Shown here: piece after piece, positions 26,642-34,840 of the stretch
Numbering within the stretch: position 1 is the first letter of the stretch
How the letters are laid out: the number at the start of each line of letters is the position of its first letter
From: Nocardiopsis ganjiahuensis DSM 45031
GTDB lineage: Bacteria > Actinomycetota > Actinomycetes > Streptosporangiales > Streptosporangiaceae
Assembly (NCBI RefSeq): GCF_000341085.1
Contig: NZ_ANBA01000033.1
Span: 1-64,000 of the forward strand
Reading direction: 5' to 3'
DNA length: 64,000 nucleotides
Notes under the pieces: generated by a model
What the model saw: the letters and a program-made list of their open reading frames with translations, nothing else
Told to the model about the DNA's origin: nothing
Databases searched by the model: none
Made by a program: the position numbers and the translations under genes

Positions 26642-26715
26642 GCCCTCGTAGCCCAATGGAAGAGGCAGGCCCCCTAAAAGGGTCACAAGTGTCGGTTCGA
26701 GTCCGACCGGGGGTA
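26642..26715 (+). tRNA. tRNA-like gene, class I cloverleaf with apparent UAA anticodon
   Basis: The 74-nt cloverleaf has these parts. The acceptor arm GCCCTCG (26642-26648) pairs with CGGGGGT (26708-26714), including two G-U pairs, with discriminator A26715. The D arm has GCC/GGC and GG in the loop. The anticodon stem GGCCC/GGGTC encloses the loop CCTAAAA. The variable loop is 6 nt. The T arm GTCGG/CCGAC carries TTCGAGT. No CCA is encoded. The apparent anticodon is UAA (Leu), yet the long variable arm of tRNA-Leu is absent and position 33 is C instead of the nearly universal U. It may be a tRNA-derived regulatory RNA or a non-decoding tRNA rather than a working tRNA-Leu. Confidence 0.6.
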
Positions 26716-26825
26716 CTCAGTTCGCCGTTCCGGTTCCCGGAAGACCGCCGTGGTGCCCGTGGCCCCGGCCGGGGCAGTGGATCTTCAACCCGGGGACGTC
26801 TCGGCTCAGGACCGTCCCCTCAGGA

Positions 26826-28646
26826 TCAGTGCTGCTCCATGAGCAGTTGGAGCTGGGTGAACAGCCGTTCTCCCGGGTCGTTCAGGTCGATGCCGCTGAC
26901 GGCCGCCGCGCGGCGGACCCGGTAGCGGAGCGTGTTCGGGTGGATGTGCAGCCGTTCGGCCGCGGCCCGCGCGTCACCGAAGGTCTCGAGGTAGGCCAGC
27001 AGCGAGTGCACGAGGTCGGCGCCGCCCGCCTGGTCGTGCTCGATCAGACGGCTCACCCGGGGGTCGCGCAGAGACGGGTCGGCGCGCAGGTGTGCGAGGG
27101 TCTCGCTGATCAGCACCCGGGAGCGCACGTCGGAGATGGTCGCCACCTCCCAGTCGGTGCCGCCGTCCAGGTCGCGGCCCATGGCGTCCAGGACCCGGTC
27201 GGCCTCGGCCCGGGACTCGGGCACGTCGCCCAACCGCTCGACCAGCGAACCCACGGCCGCCTGCACCCGCAGTCCGAGCGCCGCGCGGGCCGCCTCAACG
27301 GTCTTGCGGGTCAGCGCCAGCACGGACTGCTCCACCCCGCGCCATCCGTCCCCGCCCGGGGCGCGGGCCAGGTCCGGCAGCAGCACGTAGACCCGGCCGC
27401 CCAGTTCGGTGACCAGGGAACTGCGCCGGTAGGCGGCGGTGTGCACGGACACCAGGTCGATGAGCTGGCGGCGGCGCAGCTCGCGCACCGGCCGGTCCGG
27501 GCGCTCCCCGGCTTCGGAACCCTCCGGCTCCGGAGCCTCCGATCCCCCTCCCGGACCCCCGCCGGAGCCTCCGGCCGGGCCCCCGCCCGCGGGCTGGCTC
27601 AGGGAGAAGGCGACCACCAGCGCGGCCCGCTCCGTGTGCACCTCGACGGTGTCGGCCAGCGCACTCGCGTCGATCCGCCCCTCCAACAGGCTGGACAGCA
27701 GGTCCTCGCGTAGCCGCAGTCCGGCGCTGGTCTGGGTGCGCTGGCGGATCATCTGGAGCGCGGTGGTGCGGGCGGCCCCGAGCAGGGCCTCCTCGGCGTG
27801 CCGGGCCAGCGGCTGGGAGCCCTCCTGCACCCAGATGGCGCCCAGGGGCCGGCGCCCGGCGTGGATGCCGACCGCGAGCCGGCGGCGGATGCCGAGTTCG
27901 GGATGCTCCTCGATCCGCACCACCTCCTCGCCCGCGCGCAGCTTGGTGAACACGCCCCACTCCCGCAGCAGCGCCAGGTAGGACTCGGGGCCCTGGCGGC
28001 CGAGCACCGACAGACGCCGCAGCTCGTCCACCTCGGCGCCGCTGGAATAGGCCAGCACCCGGCTGGCGGAGTCCTCGATGCTCACCAGGCCGCCGGTGAG
28101 CTGGGCGATGGTCTGGGCCATGGAGAACAGGTCGCCGGTGGCCTCGCCCAGGTCCTCGGAGGCGGTCAGCCGGGCGTCGTCCACGATGCTCTGGCACACC
28201 GACTGCAGCTGGTCCCAGCGCACCTCGGGCCGGACCGCCAGCAGCGCCACCCCGCTCTCCTGCGCCTCGGCACGCAGCGTCCGGAGCTCGTCGGCGGCAC
28301 CGGAGCGGGAGGAGCGGCTCCGGTGCTCGCCGGAGGGCGGGATCGTCTCCTCCACGGGGGAGTGGTGCCCGCCGGCCTTGACCGCGACCGCCGTCGCGCC
28401 CTGCCCGGCCAGCACGCGCACCAGCCGCCGGGCGGCGCCGCCGCGCACGCCGATGAGCAGGACCAGGTCCCCCTCGCGGGCCTCGACCCGGTCCTCGGGG
28501 TCGATGATGACGACGTTGTCCACCTGGACATCAAGTCCGTCCGGGGCGGCCGCGACGTCCACGATGGGATCGCCGAGGGCCAGCAGGAGCCTGCGGAGGG
28601 GGAGCCCCGCGCTCTCTTCAGTGGTTGTTCCTGGTTGACCAGGCAT
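26826..28646 (-). CDS. pruC: PucR family transcriptional regulator (probable activator of proline catabolism)
   Basis: The 606-aa protein has an N-terminal PucR ligand-type region (about 20-110: QVDNVVIIDPEDRVEAREGDLVLLIG). The middle is GAF/CdaR-like, with a Gly/Pro-rich insert near 390-420. The C-terminal PucR helix-turn-helix is ETFGDARAAAERLHIHPNTLRYRVRRA. PucR regulators of this architecture activate adjacent pruAB in actinobacteria (PruC). This gene is divergent from pruA across 221 bp, which fits. The ATG at 28646 has GAGGAA 8 nt upstream. The symbol is inferred from context. Confidence 0.85.
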   Translation of the reverse strand: MPGQPGTTTEESAGLPLRRLLLALGDPIVDVAAAPDGLDVQVDNVVIIDPEDRVEAREGDLVLLIGVRGGAARRLVRVLAGQGATAVAVKAGGHHSPVEETIPPSGEHRSRSSRSGAADELRTLRAEAQESGVALLAVRPEVRWDQLQSVCQSIVDDARLTASEDLGEATGDLFSMAQTIAQLTGGLVSIEDSASRVLAYSSGAEVDELRRLSVLGRQGPESYLALLREWGVFTKLRAGEEVVRIEEHPELGIRRRLAVGIHAGRRPLGAIWVQEGSQPLARHAEEALLGAARTTALQMIRQRTQTSAGLRLREDLLSSLLEGRIDASALADTVEVHTERAALVVAFSLSQPAGGGPAGGSGGGPGGGSEAPEPEGSEAGERPDRPVRELRRRQLIDLVSVHTAAYRRSSLVTELGGRVYVLLPDLARAPGGDGWRGVEQSVLALTRKTVEAARAALGLRVQAAVGSLVERLGDVPESRAEADRVLDAMGRDLDGGTDWEVATISDVRSRVLISETLAHLRADPSLRDPRVSRLIEHDQAGGADLVHSLLAYLETFGDARAAAERLHIHPNTLRYRVRRAAAVSGIDLNDPGERLFTQLQLLMEQH

Positions 28647-28867
28647 GATGTCGTTCCTCACCGGTCGGGTCCGGGGACTGACACTACTGGAGCGGCGAGG
28701 GCCCGGCGCCGGGGTGTGCGCGCCTGGGTGTTCCTTGGTTTGTCCTGGTGAACAAATAAGGCCGGTAAAGAGTGGCCCGGCCCACAAGGTGTGGACGTCC
28801 ACGTTCTGAGACCGTTGAATCAGCCCAACCCTGCTCGTTCAGGGACATTCTTTCCAGGGAGGTGCCC

Positions 28868-30493
28868 ATGGACGCCGTGACCAACGTCCCGCAGCCGGTG
28901 AACGAACCCGTTCTCACCTACGCGCCCGGGAGCGCCGAGCGCGCCGAGCTCGTCGCCAAGCTCGAGGAGCTCGGCCGCGAGAGCATCGACCTGCCGATGC
29001 GCATCAACGGCGAGAGCCGGATGGGCGGCGGCGACCCGATCGACGCCGTCCAGCCGCACAACCACGCGGCCGTCCTCGGCACCATGCGCAACGCCACCCA
29101 CCAGGACGCCCGCGACGCCATCGCCGCCGCGAAGGCCGCCGCCCCCGCCTGGCGCGCCCTGTCCTTCGACGACCGCGCCGCGATCATCCTCCGCGCCGCC
29201 GAGCTGCTCGCCGGCCCCTGGCGCGCCACCATCAACGCGGCCACCATGCTCGGCCAGTCGAAGACCGCCCAGCAGGCGGAGATCGACGCGGCCTGTGAGC
29301 TCATCGACTTCTGGCGCTTCAACGTCGCCTACGCCCGCCAGCTCATGGAGCAGCAGCCCCTGAGCGTGCCCGGCGTGTGGAACCGCATGGAGCAGCGCCC
29401 GCTGGAGGGGTTCGTCTACGCGATCACCCCCTTCAACTTCACCGCCATCGCGGGCAACCTGCCCACCGCTCCGGCCCTGATGGGCAACGTGGTCGTGTGG
29501 AAGCCTTCCCCGACCCAGCAGTTCGCCGCCGAGCTGACCATGCGCCTCCTGGAGGAGGCCGGGATGCCCCCGGGCGTCATCAACATGGTCACCGGTGACG
29601 GCCTGGCCGTCTCGGACATCGCTCTGAACGACCCCGAGCTGGCCGGTGTGCACTTCACCGGTTCCACCAAGACCTTCCAGCACCTGTGGAAGAGCGTCGG
29701 CGAGAACATCTCCAACTACCGCTCCTACCCGCGCATCGTGGGCGAGACCGGTGGCAAGGACTTCATCGTCGCCCACTCCTCCGCCGACCCGGAGATCCTG
29801 CGCACCGCCATCGTGCGCGGCGCCTTCGAGTACCAGGGCCAGAAGTGCTCCGCCGCCTCGCGCGCCTTCGTCGCCCGCTCGGTGTGGGAGAAGATGCGCG
29901 ACGACCTGGTCGCCGAGGTCGAGGCCCTGACCATGGGCGACGTCACGGACCTGTCGAACTTCATCGGCGCCGTCATCGACCGCCGCTCCTTCGACAAGCT
30001 GGCCAAGGTCCTGGAGGACGCCAAGTCCGACCCGACCCTGGAGATCATCGCCGGCGGCACCGCCGACGACTCGGTCGGCTACTTCGTGCGTCCGACCGTC
30101 ATCGAGGGCACGGACCCGACCAACGACGTGTTCCGCACGGAGTACTTCGGTCCGATCATCGCCGTCCACGTCTACGAGGACGACGACTTCGAGTCGGTCC
30201 TCAAGATCGTCGACGAGGGCTCCGCCTACGCGCTGACCGGCGCCATCCTGGCCAACGACCGCGCCGCGGTGGCCAAGGCGACCGAGGCCCTGCGCTTCAC
30301 CGCCGGCAACTTCTACATCAACGACCGCCCGACCGGCTCCATCGTCGGTCAGCAGCCCTTCGGCGGTGGCCGCGCCTCCGGCACCAACGACAAGGCCGGT
30401 TCCGCCCAGAACCTGTCCCGTTGGGCCAGCCCGCGCGCCATCAAGGAGACGTTCGTCGCGCCGACGGTCTCCTCCTACCCCCACCAGGGGTAG
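28868..30493 (+). CDS. pruA: L-glutamate gamma-semialdehyde (1-pyrroline-5-carboxylate) dehydrogenase
   Basis: The 541-aa aldehyde dehydrogenase oxidises glutamate semialdehyde to glutamate with NAD, the second step of proline degradation. It is the monofunctional mitochondrial-type form. The catalytic Glu segment is VGETGGKDFIV, and the nucleophile Cys lies in YQGQKCSAASRAF. Also present are AITPFNFTAIAGNLP, FTGSTKTF and the C-terminal FYINDRPTGSIVGQQPFGG. The start is ATG at 28868 behind GGGAGG. putB follows 199 bp later on the same strand. Confidence 0.97.
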   Translation: MDAVTNVPQPVNEPVLTYAPGSAERAELVAKLEELGRESIDLPMRINGESRMGGGDPIDAVQPHNHAAVLGTMRNATHQDARDAIAAAKAAAPAWRALSFDDRAAIILRAAELLAGPWRATINAATMLGQSKTAQQAEIDAACELIDFWRFNVAYARQLMEQQPLSVPGVWNRMEQRPLEGFVYAITPFNFTAIAGNLPTAPALMGNVVVWKPSPTQQFAAELTMRLLEEAGMPPGVINMVTGDGLAVSDIALNDPELAGVHFTGSTKTFQHLWKSVGENISNYRSYPRIVGETGGKDFIVAHSSADPEILRTAIVRGAFEYQGQKCSAASRAFVARSVWEKMRDDLVAEVEALTMGDVTDLSNFIGAVIDRRSFDKLAKVLEDAKSDPTLEIIAGGTADDSVGYFVRPTVIEGTDPTNDVFRTEYFGPIIAVHVYEDDDFESVLKIVDEGSAYALTGAILANDRAAVAKATEALRFTAGNFYINDRPTGSIVGQQPFGGGRASGTNDKAGSAQNLSRWASPRAIKETFVAPTVSSYPHQG

Positions 30494-30498
30494 TCGCC

Positions 30499-30539
30499 GA
30501 CGGCGTACCCCTCCTCCGTCCTGAGGGGGGTCCGCCGTC
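30499..30539 (+). terminator. Hairpin between pruA and putB
   Basis: GACGGCG...CGCCGTC form the outer stem, with a mostly paired CCCCTC/GAGGGG inside. It lies 6 bp after the pruA stop. It may attenuate read-through and lower putB expression relative to pruA. Confidence 0.5.
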
Positions 30540-30692
30540 ACCCGGGGCCCGCCTGCCGGTGGCTCGCGACGCGTGAGCCACCGGGGCGGGGCCCGTCGTC
30601 CCCCCGAGGAACCCACCGTGCGGTCGGCACACCGTCCGCGCTCACCGTCCGCGCCAGCCCACCGGCTCGCGCACGTCTTCTTCGAGGTCACC

Positions 30693-31619
30693 ATGCTTCG
30701 TAAACCCCTGTTGCTCGCCGCCAGGTCCGCGACCTGCCGCACGATCGTCGAGCGCACTCCCATGACCCGGGCCATGGTCACCCGCTTCGTCGCGGGCTCC
30801 ACCATGGAAGAGGCCCTGCCCGCCGTCCACGAGCTGGCCCAGGACCGCTACATCACCCTGGACTTCCTCGGTGAGGACACCACGGACCTGTCCCAGGCCA
30901 CGAACACGGTGACCGCCTACCAGGACCTGCTCGCCGCGCTGGGCGAGGCCGGCCTGGGCGACCGGGCCGAGGTGTCGGTCAAGCTCTCCGCCGTCGGCCA
31001 GTTCCTGAACGCGGACGGCGAGAAGATCGCGCTGGACAACGCGCGCAGGATCGCCGAGGCCGCCAAGGCGGTCGGCACCACGGTGACCCTCGACATGGAG
31101 GACCACACCACCACCGACTCCACGCTGGGCGTCCTGCGCGAACTGCGCGAGGACTTCCCGTTCGTGGGCGCGGTGCTCCAGGCCTACCTGCGCCGCACCG
31201 AGGCCGACTGCCGCGACCTCAGCGGCGCCGGTTCGCGTGTGCGCCTGTGCAAGGGCGCCTACGACGAGCCCGAGTCCGTGGCCTTCCGCGACAAGCACGA
31301 GGTGGACAAGGCCTACGTGCGCGCGCTGAAGATCCTCATGGCGGGCGACGGCTACCCGATGGTCGCCTCCCACGACCCGCGCATGGTCACCATCGCCGGT
31401 GAGCTGGCCGCCGCCCACGGCCGCGGCGCGGACGACTACGAGTACCAGATGCTGTACGGCATCCGGGACGGCGAGCAGGTCCGCCTGGCCGCCGAGGGCA
31501 AGCGCATGCGCGTCTACGTCCCCTACGGCGACGAGTGGTACGGCTACTACATGCGCCGTCTGGCGGAGCGTCCGGCCAACATGCTGTTCCTCGCGCGTTC
31601 CCTGGTGACCCGCAACTGA
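30693..31619 (+). CDS. putB: Proline dehydrogenase
   Basis: The 308-aa FAD enzyme oxidises proline to pyrroline-5-carboxylate. The TIM-barrel motifs are present: ITLDFLGEDTT, VSVKLSAVGQ, VTLDMEDHTTTDSTL, GAVLQAYLRRTEADC, VRLCKGAYDEPESVAF, MVASHDPRM and the C-terminal RVYVPYGDEWYGYYMRRLAERPAN that holds proline and FAD. It is monofunctional, paired with the separate PruA upstream. The ATG at 30693 begins MLRKPLLLAARS; earlier in-frame codons give Arg/Pro-rich, unlikely protein. Confidence 0.97.
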   Translation: MLRKPLLLAARSATCRTIVERTPMTRAMVTRFVAGSTMEEALPAVHELAQDRYITLDFLGEDTTDLSQATNTVTAYQDLLAALGEAGLGDRAEVSVKLSAVGQFLNADGEKIALDNARRIAEAAKAVGTTVTLDMEDHTTTDSTLGVLRELREDFPFVGAVLQAYLRRTEADCRDLSGAGSRVRLCKGAYDEPESVAFRDKHEVDKAYVRALKILMAGDGYPMVASHDPRMVTIAGELAAAHGRGADDYEYQMLYGIRDGEQVRLAAEGKRMRVYVPYGDEWYGYYMRRLAERPANMLFLARSLVTRN

Positions 31620-31716
31620 GGCGGATCAGCGGTTCGGGATTCACGGACACGGAGGAGCGTTCTCGGAGAAAGAGACTTCTCAGCAGTGGGGCGCGACCGC
31701 GATGACCGGTCAGGAC

Positions 31717-31747
31717 GGGTCCGCACCGGTGACACGGGTGCGGGCCC
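31717..31747 (+). terminator. Hairpin terminator after putB
   Basis: GGGTCCGCACC pairs with GGTGCGGGCCC around a 9-nt loop, and is followed by TTTCC. It ends the pruA-putB unit. The rest of 31620-31927 holds no gene; it must carry the promoter of the next gene, with no hexamers I can assign firmly. Confidence 0.7.
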
Positions 31748-31927
31748 TTTCCGTGTTCGGAGAATGCACACAGAGTGCCGGACAATGTGATCCGCGCCAT
31801 TGTGGATGGGCGTGCCCAGGGTGAATCCGAAGCCGTTTCGCAACGGTGACCTCGCCCAGGAACCCGTGGCCAGAGCCGTACGTTACCTTGTGGGCAGCAA
31901 TCCACGCGTGAAAGGCCATTACTAGAC

Positions 31928-32860
31928 ATGCGGATGCGGAGTTCCAACCCCGTCCTCAAGCGGGCGCTTCAGCAGCAGTCCGGGCCCCAGCAGGGCTACG
32001 GGCAGCCCGGTTACGGTCAGCAGGGCTACGGGCAGCAGGGTTACGGACAGCCGTACCCGCAGCAGCCCTACCCCCAGCAGGGCTACCCGCAACAGGGTTA
32101 CCCCCAGCAGGGTTACCCCCAGCAGGGTTACCCCCAGCAGGCTGCGGGCGACCAGCCGATGACCATCGACGACGTCGTCGTGCGCACGGGTATGACCCTG
32201 GGTGCCGTCGCGCTCTTCGGTGTCATCAACTACTTCCTCTTCATGAGCAACCCCGCCCTCGGCGTGGGCCTCATGTTCCTCGGCATGATCGGCGGGCTCG
32301 TCCTGGGCCTGGTGATCGCGTTCAAGCAGATCACCAACCCGATCGCGATCCTGTCCTACGCGGCCCTCGAGGGCCTGCTCGTCGGCGGCCTCTCGGCCTT
32401 CCTCGGCAGCATGCTCTCGGTGCAGATGGGCGACCCCTCGGCGGGCACCTCCCTGGTCTCGCAGGCCGTGATCGGCACCGTCGCGGTCTTCGGCGTGATG
32501 CTGGCGCTGTACAAGTACCGGATCATCAAGGTGACCGACGGCTTCGTCAAGGCCGTCAGCTACGCCGTCCTCGGCGCCGCCGCCCTGATGCTGGTCAACT
32601 TCGTGCTCAGCTTCTTCATCGCCGGCGGCATGGGTCTGCGTGAGCCCACCTGGCTGGGCCTGGGCGTCGGCATCGTGTTCGTCGTCCTGGCCGCCCTGAC
32701 CCTCGCCATCGAGTTCCGCGGCATCGAGGAGGGCGTCAACGCCGGCATCCCGAACAAGTTCGCCTGGCAGTTCGCCTTCGGCCTGACCGTCTCCCTGGTC
32801 TGGCTGTACATCGAGATCCTGCGCCTGCTCTGGATCATCAAGACGATGTTCGCGGACTAG
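31928..32860 (+). CDS. Bax inhibitor-1/YccA family membrane protein with Gln/Tyr/Pro repeat N-terminus
   Basis: The 310-aa protein has a cytoplasmic N-tail (1-75) of GYGQQ and GYPQQ repeats, then seven hydrophobic helices (about 90-308) with the YccA-family pattern (ITNPIAILSYAALEGLLVGGLS; AWQFAFGLTVSLVWLYIEILRLL). BI-1-like proteins are pH-sensitive Ca leak channels or membrane-stress modulators; the role here is unknown. The repeats are repeated at DNA level too (unit GGTTACCCCCAGCAG), so copy number may vary between strains. The start is ATG at 31928, with an alternative ATG at 31934. Confidence 0.92.
   Translation: MRMRSSNPVLKRALQQQSGPQQGYGQPGYGQQGYGQQGYGQPYPQQPYPQQGYPQQGYPQQGYPQQGYPQQAAGDQPMTIDDVVVRTGMTLGAVALFGVINYFLFMSNPALGVGLMFLGMIGGLVLGLVIAFKQITNPIAILSYAALEGLLVGGLSAFLGSMLSVQMGDPSAGTSLVSQAVIGTVAVFGVMLALYKYRIIKVTDGFVKAVSYAVLGAAALMLVNFVLSFFIAGGMGLREPTWLGLGVGIVFVVLAALTLAIEFRGIEEGVNAGIPNKFAWQFAFGLTVSLVWLYIEILRLLWIIKTMFAD
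32043..32140 (+). repeat. In-frame 15-bp tandem repeat inside the BI-1/YccA gene
   Basis: Near-identical copies of GGTTACCCCCAGCAG encode GYPQQ four to five times, after looser GYGQQ copies from about 31995. Exact identity of neighbouring third bases suggests recent slippage rather than only selection on the protein. Confidence 0.8.
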
Positions 32861-32912
32861 CGGACCGGTCGTTCCCTCGCGCGTCGCCCGACCGTTCGCG
32901 TGAGGACGTGAC

Positions 32913-32952
32913 AAGGGGCCGTCACCCGGGTTCAGCCCGGGGGCGGCCCCTT
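32913..32952. terminator. Hairpin terminator after the BI-1/YccA gene
   Basis: AAGGGGCCGTCACCCGGG pairs with CCCGGGGGCGGCCCCTT across a TTCAG loop (one bulge). It lies 52 bp after the stop and before the convergent DUF4287 gene. Confidence 0.8.
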
Positions 32953-33002
32953 CGCCGTGCTCGGTGCGTACCCGGTGGGCGGCCACGCGGGGTCGGGGTG
33001 TG

Positions 33003-33254
33003 TCAGGCGGTCTCTCGGCGCGGCGCCGGGATGGAGCGGTTCCTGCGGCGACGGTCGTACTCGGTGACGATGGCCTGGGCGTAGCCGTGGGTGAGGTCGT
33101 ACTCGTCAGCGAGCCAGTGCGACCGGTCCGTGGGGCGCACGAGGCCCGGTCCCTTGTCGAGCGAGTCGAACCACTCGTGGAGTCCTCGGCCGGTCACGAC
33201 CGGGATGCGTTCGATGAGCTTTGCGTGGATCTCCGGCGAGTGGGTTACCGACAT
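33003..33254 (-). CDS. DUF4287 domain small protein
   Basis: The 83-aa protein matches DUF4287: THSPEIHAKLIERIPVVTGRGLHEWFDSL then HWLADEYDLTHGYAQAIVTEYDRRR. These small helical proteins are widespread in actinobacteria and lack a known role. The ATG at 33254 has GGAGG 5 nt upstream, which decides it over the GTG at 33260. It stands alone. The 307 bp upstream (33255-33561) hold its promoter and the terminator of the thiolase gene, with nothing else recognisable. Confidence 0.85.
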   Translation of the reverse strand: MSVTHSPEIHAKLIERIPVVTGRGLHEWFDSLDKGPGLVRPTDRSHWLADEYDLTHGYAQAIVTEYDRRRRNRSIPAPRRETA

Positions 33255-33488
33255 AGGCACCTCCGCAGTGCGTTAGGCATGTGGCACTTACCTGCGACCC
33301 TGCATCAGGATCACGGTTCGGACAAGTCCCGGCCACCAGCTTTTACCTTGCCGGTGCGAGAACGTTTCCCTGATCGACTCCTGTAGCCGAACTCCGGGTG
33401 CTATCGGGCTCGCCTACGCGTGTTCCGGCGGATCCAGGCAGAAGGGGGCACTGTCCGCAAAGTACTCGGAATCGGGTTCCGGTACGGC

Positions 33489-33524
33489 GGAAGGGGCCCC
33501 GGACCGAAGCCCGGAACCCCTTCC
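33489..33524. terminator. Hairpin terminator downstream of the thiolase gene
   Basis: GGAAGGGG and CCCCTTCC form the outer stem, with CCCGG / CCGG pairing inside. It lies 38 bp past the thiolase stop. Confidence 0.75.
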
Positions 33525-33561
33525 CTGCCTGCTGTCCCGCGTGACCGCGCGGGGGAGCGGA

Positions 33562-34782
33562 TCAGCTCAGGCGCTCGAAGACGGCGGCCATGCCCTGGCC
33601 ACCGCCGACGCACATGGTCTCCAGACCGAAGGTCTTGTCGTGGAACTGGAGGCCGTTGATCAGCGTGCCGGTGATGCGGGCGCCGGTGCTGCCGAACGGG
33701 TGGCCGATGGCGATGGCGCCGCCGTTGACGTTCAGCCGGCTGTCGATGTCGATGCCCAGCTGGTCGGCGGAGGGCAGCACCTGGGCGGCGAAGGCCTCGT
33801 TGATCTCGGCGAGGTCGATGTCGCCGATCGCCATGTTGGCGCGGGCCAGGGCCTGCTTGGAGGCCTCGACCGGGCCCAGGCCCATGATCTCGGGGCTCAG
33901 GCCGGTCACACCGGTGGACACGATCCGGGCCAGCGGGGTGATGCCCAGCTGCTTGGCCTTGGTGTCGCTCATGATGACCAGCGCGGAGGCGCCGTCGTTC
34001 AGCGGACAGGCGTTGCCCGCGGTGACGGTGCCGTCGGGGCGGAACACCGGCTTGAGCTGGGAGACCTTCTCGTAGGTCGTGCCGCGGCGGATGCCGTCGT
34101 CGGTGCTGACCACGGTGCCGTCGGGCAGGGTCACCGGGGAGATCTCGCGCTCCCAGAAACCGTTGTCGAGCGACTTCTCGGCGAGGTTCTGCGAGCGGAC
34201 GGCGAACTCGTCCTGGCGCTCACGGGAGACGCCGGTGATCTCGGCGACGTTCTCCGCGGTCTGGCCCATCTCGATGTAGGCGTCGGGCAGGTTCCCGGCC
34301 TCGCGCGGGTCGGTCCAGACGCCCTGGCCGCCCTCCTTGCGCTTCTCGGTGCGCGCCTTGGCGTCGGCGAAGAGCGGGTTCTCGTTCTGCGGGTTGTCGC
34401 TGCTGCCGTTGACGAAGCGGCTGACGGTCTCCACACCCGCGGAGACGAACACGTCGCCCTCGCCCGCCTTGATGGCGTGGTAGGCCATCCGGGTGGTCTG
34501 GAGGGAGGAGGAGCAGTACCGGGTGACGGTGGTGCCCGGGACGGTGTCGAGACCGAGCTGCACGGCGACGATGCGGGCCATGTTGAAGCCCTGGTCGCCG
34601 CCGGGAAGACCGCAGCCGAGCATGAGGTCGTCGATGCTCTTCGGGTCGAGCTCGGGGACCTTGGCCAGGGCGGCGCTGACGATCTGGGTGGCCAGGTCGT
34701 CCGGGCGCAGGTCCTTCAGGGAGCCCTTGAAGGCTCGGCCGATCGGGGAGCGCGCGGTGGCGACGATGACTGCTTCGGGCAT
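33562..34782 (-). CDS. fadA: Acetyl-CoA C-acyltransferase (thiolase)
   Basis: The 406-aa enzyme cleaves 3-ketoacyl-CoA in beta-oxidation (or condenses acyl-CoAs). The nucleophile Cys90 lies in TRYCSSSLQTT. The GHPFGSTGAR motif carries the catalytic His, and the second Cys lies in CVGGGQGMA. Also present are the NEAFAAQ segment and a normal length for the class. The ATG at 34782 is clear. It corresponds in position to M. tuberculosis fadA3 (Rv1074c). No partner FadB lies in the window. Confidence 0.95.
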   Translation of the reverse strand: MPEAVIVATARSPIGRAFKGSLKDLRPDDLATQIVSAALAKVPELDPKSIDDLMLGCGLPGGDQGFNMARIVAVQLGLDTVPGTTVTRYCSSSLQTTRMAYHAIKAGEGDVFVSAGVETVSRFVNGSSDNPQNENPLFADAKARTEKRKEGGQGVWTDPREAGNLPDAYIEMGQTAENVAEITGVSRERQDEFAVRSQNLAEKSLDNGFWEREISPVTLPDGTVVSTDDGIRRGTTYEKVSQLKPVFRPDGTVTAGNACPLNDGASALVIMSDTKAKQLGITPLARIVSTGVTGLSPEIMGLGPVEASKQALARANMAIGDIDLAEINEAFAAQVLPSADQLGIDIDSRLNVNGGAIAIGHPFGSTGARITGTLINGLQFHDKTFGLETMCVGGGQGMAAVFERLS

Positions 34783-34840
34783 GTTCTTCGTCCTCGTTCG
34801 GATCACGGTTCGGGTCACGGCAAGACTTGTTACTGACCAG

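Noticed and set aside
26642..26715. bldA-type tRNA-Leu(UAA)
   Set aside because: The long variable arm needed for tRNA-Leu is missing and position 33 is C, so I report a tRNA-like gene instead.
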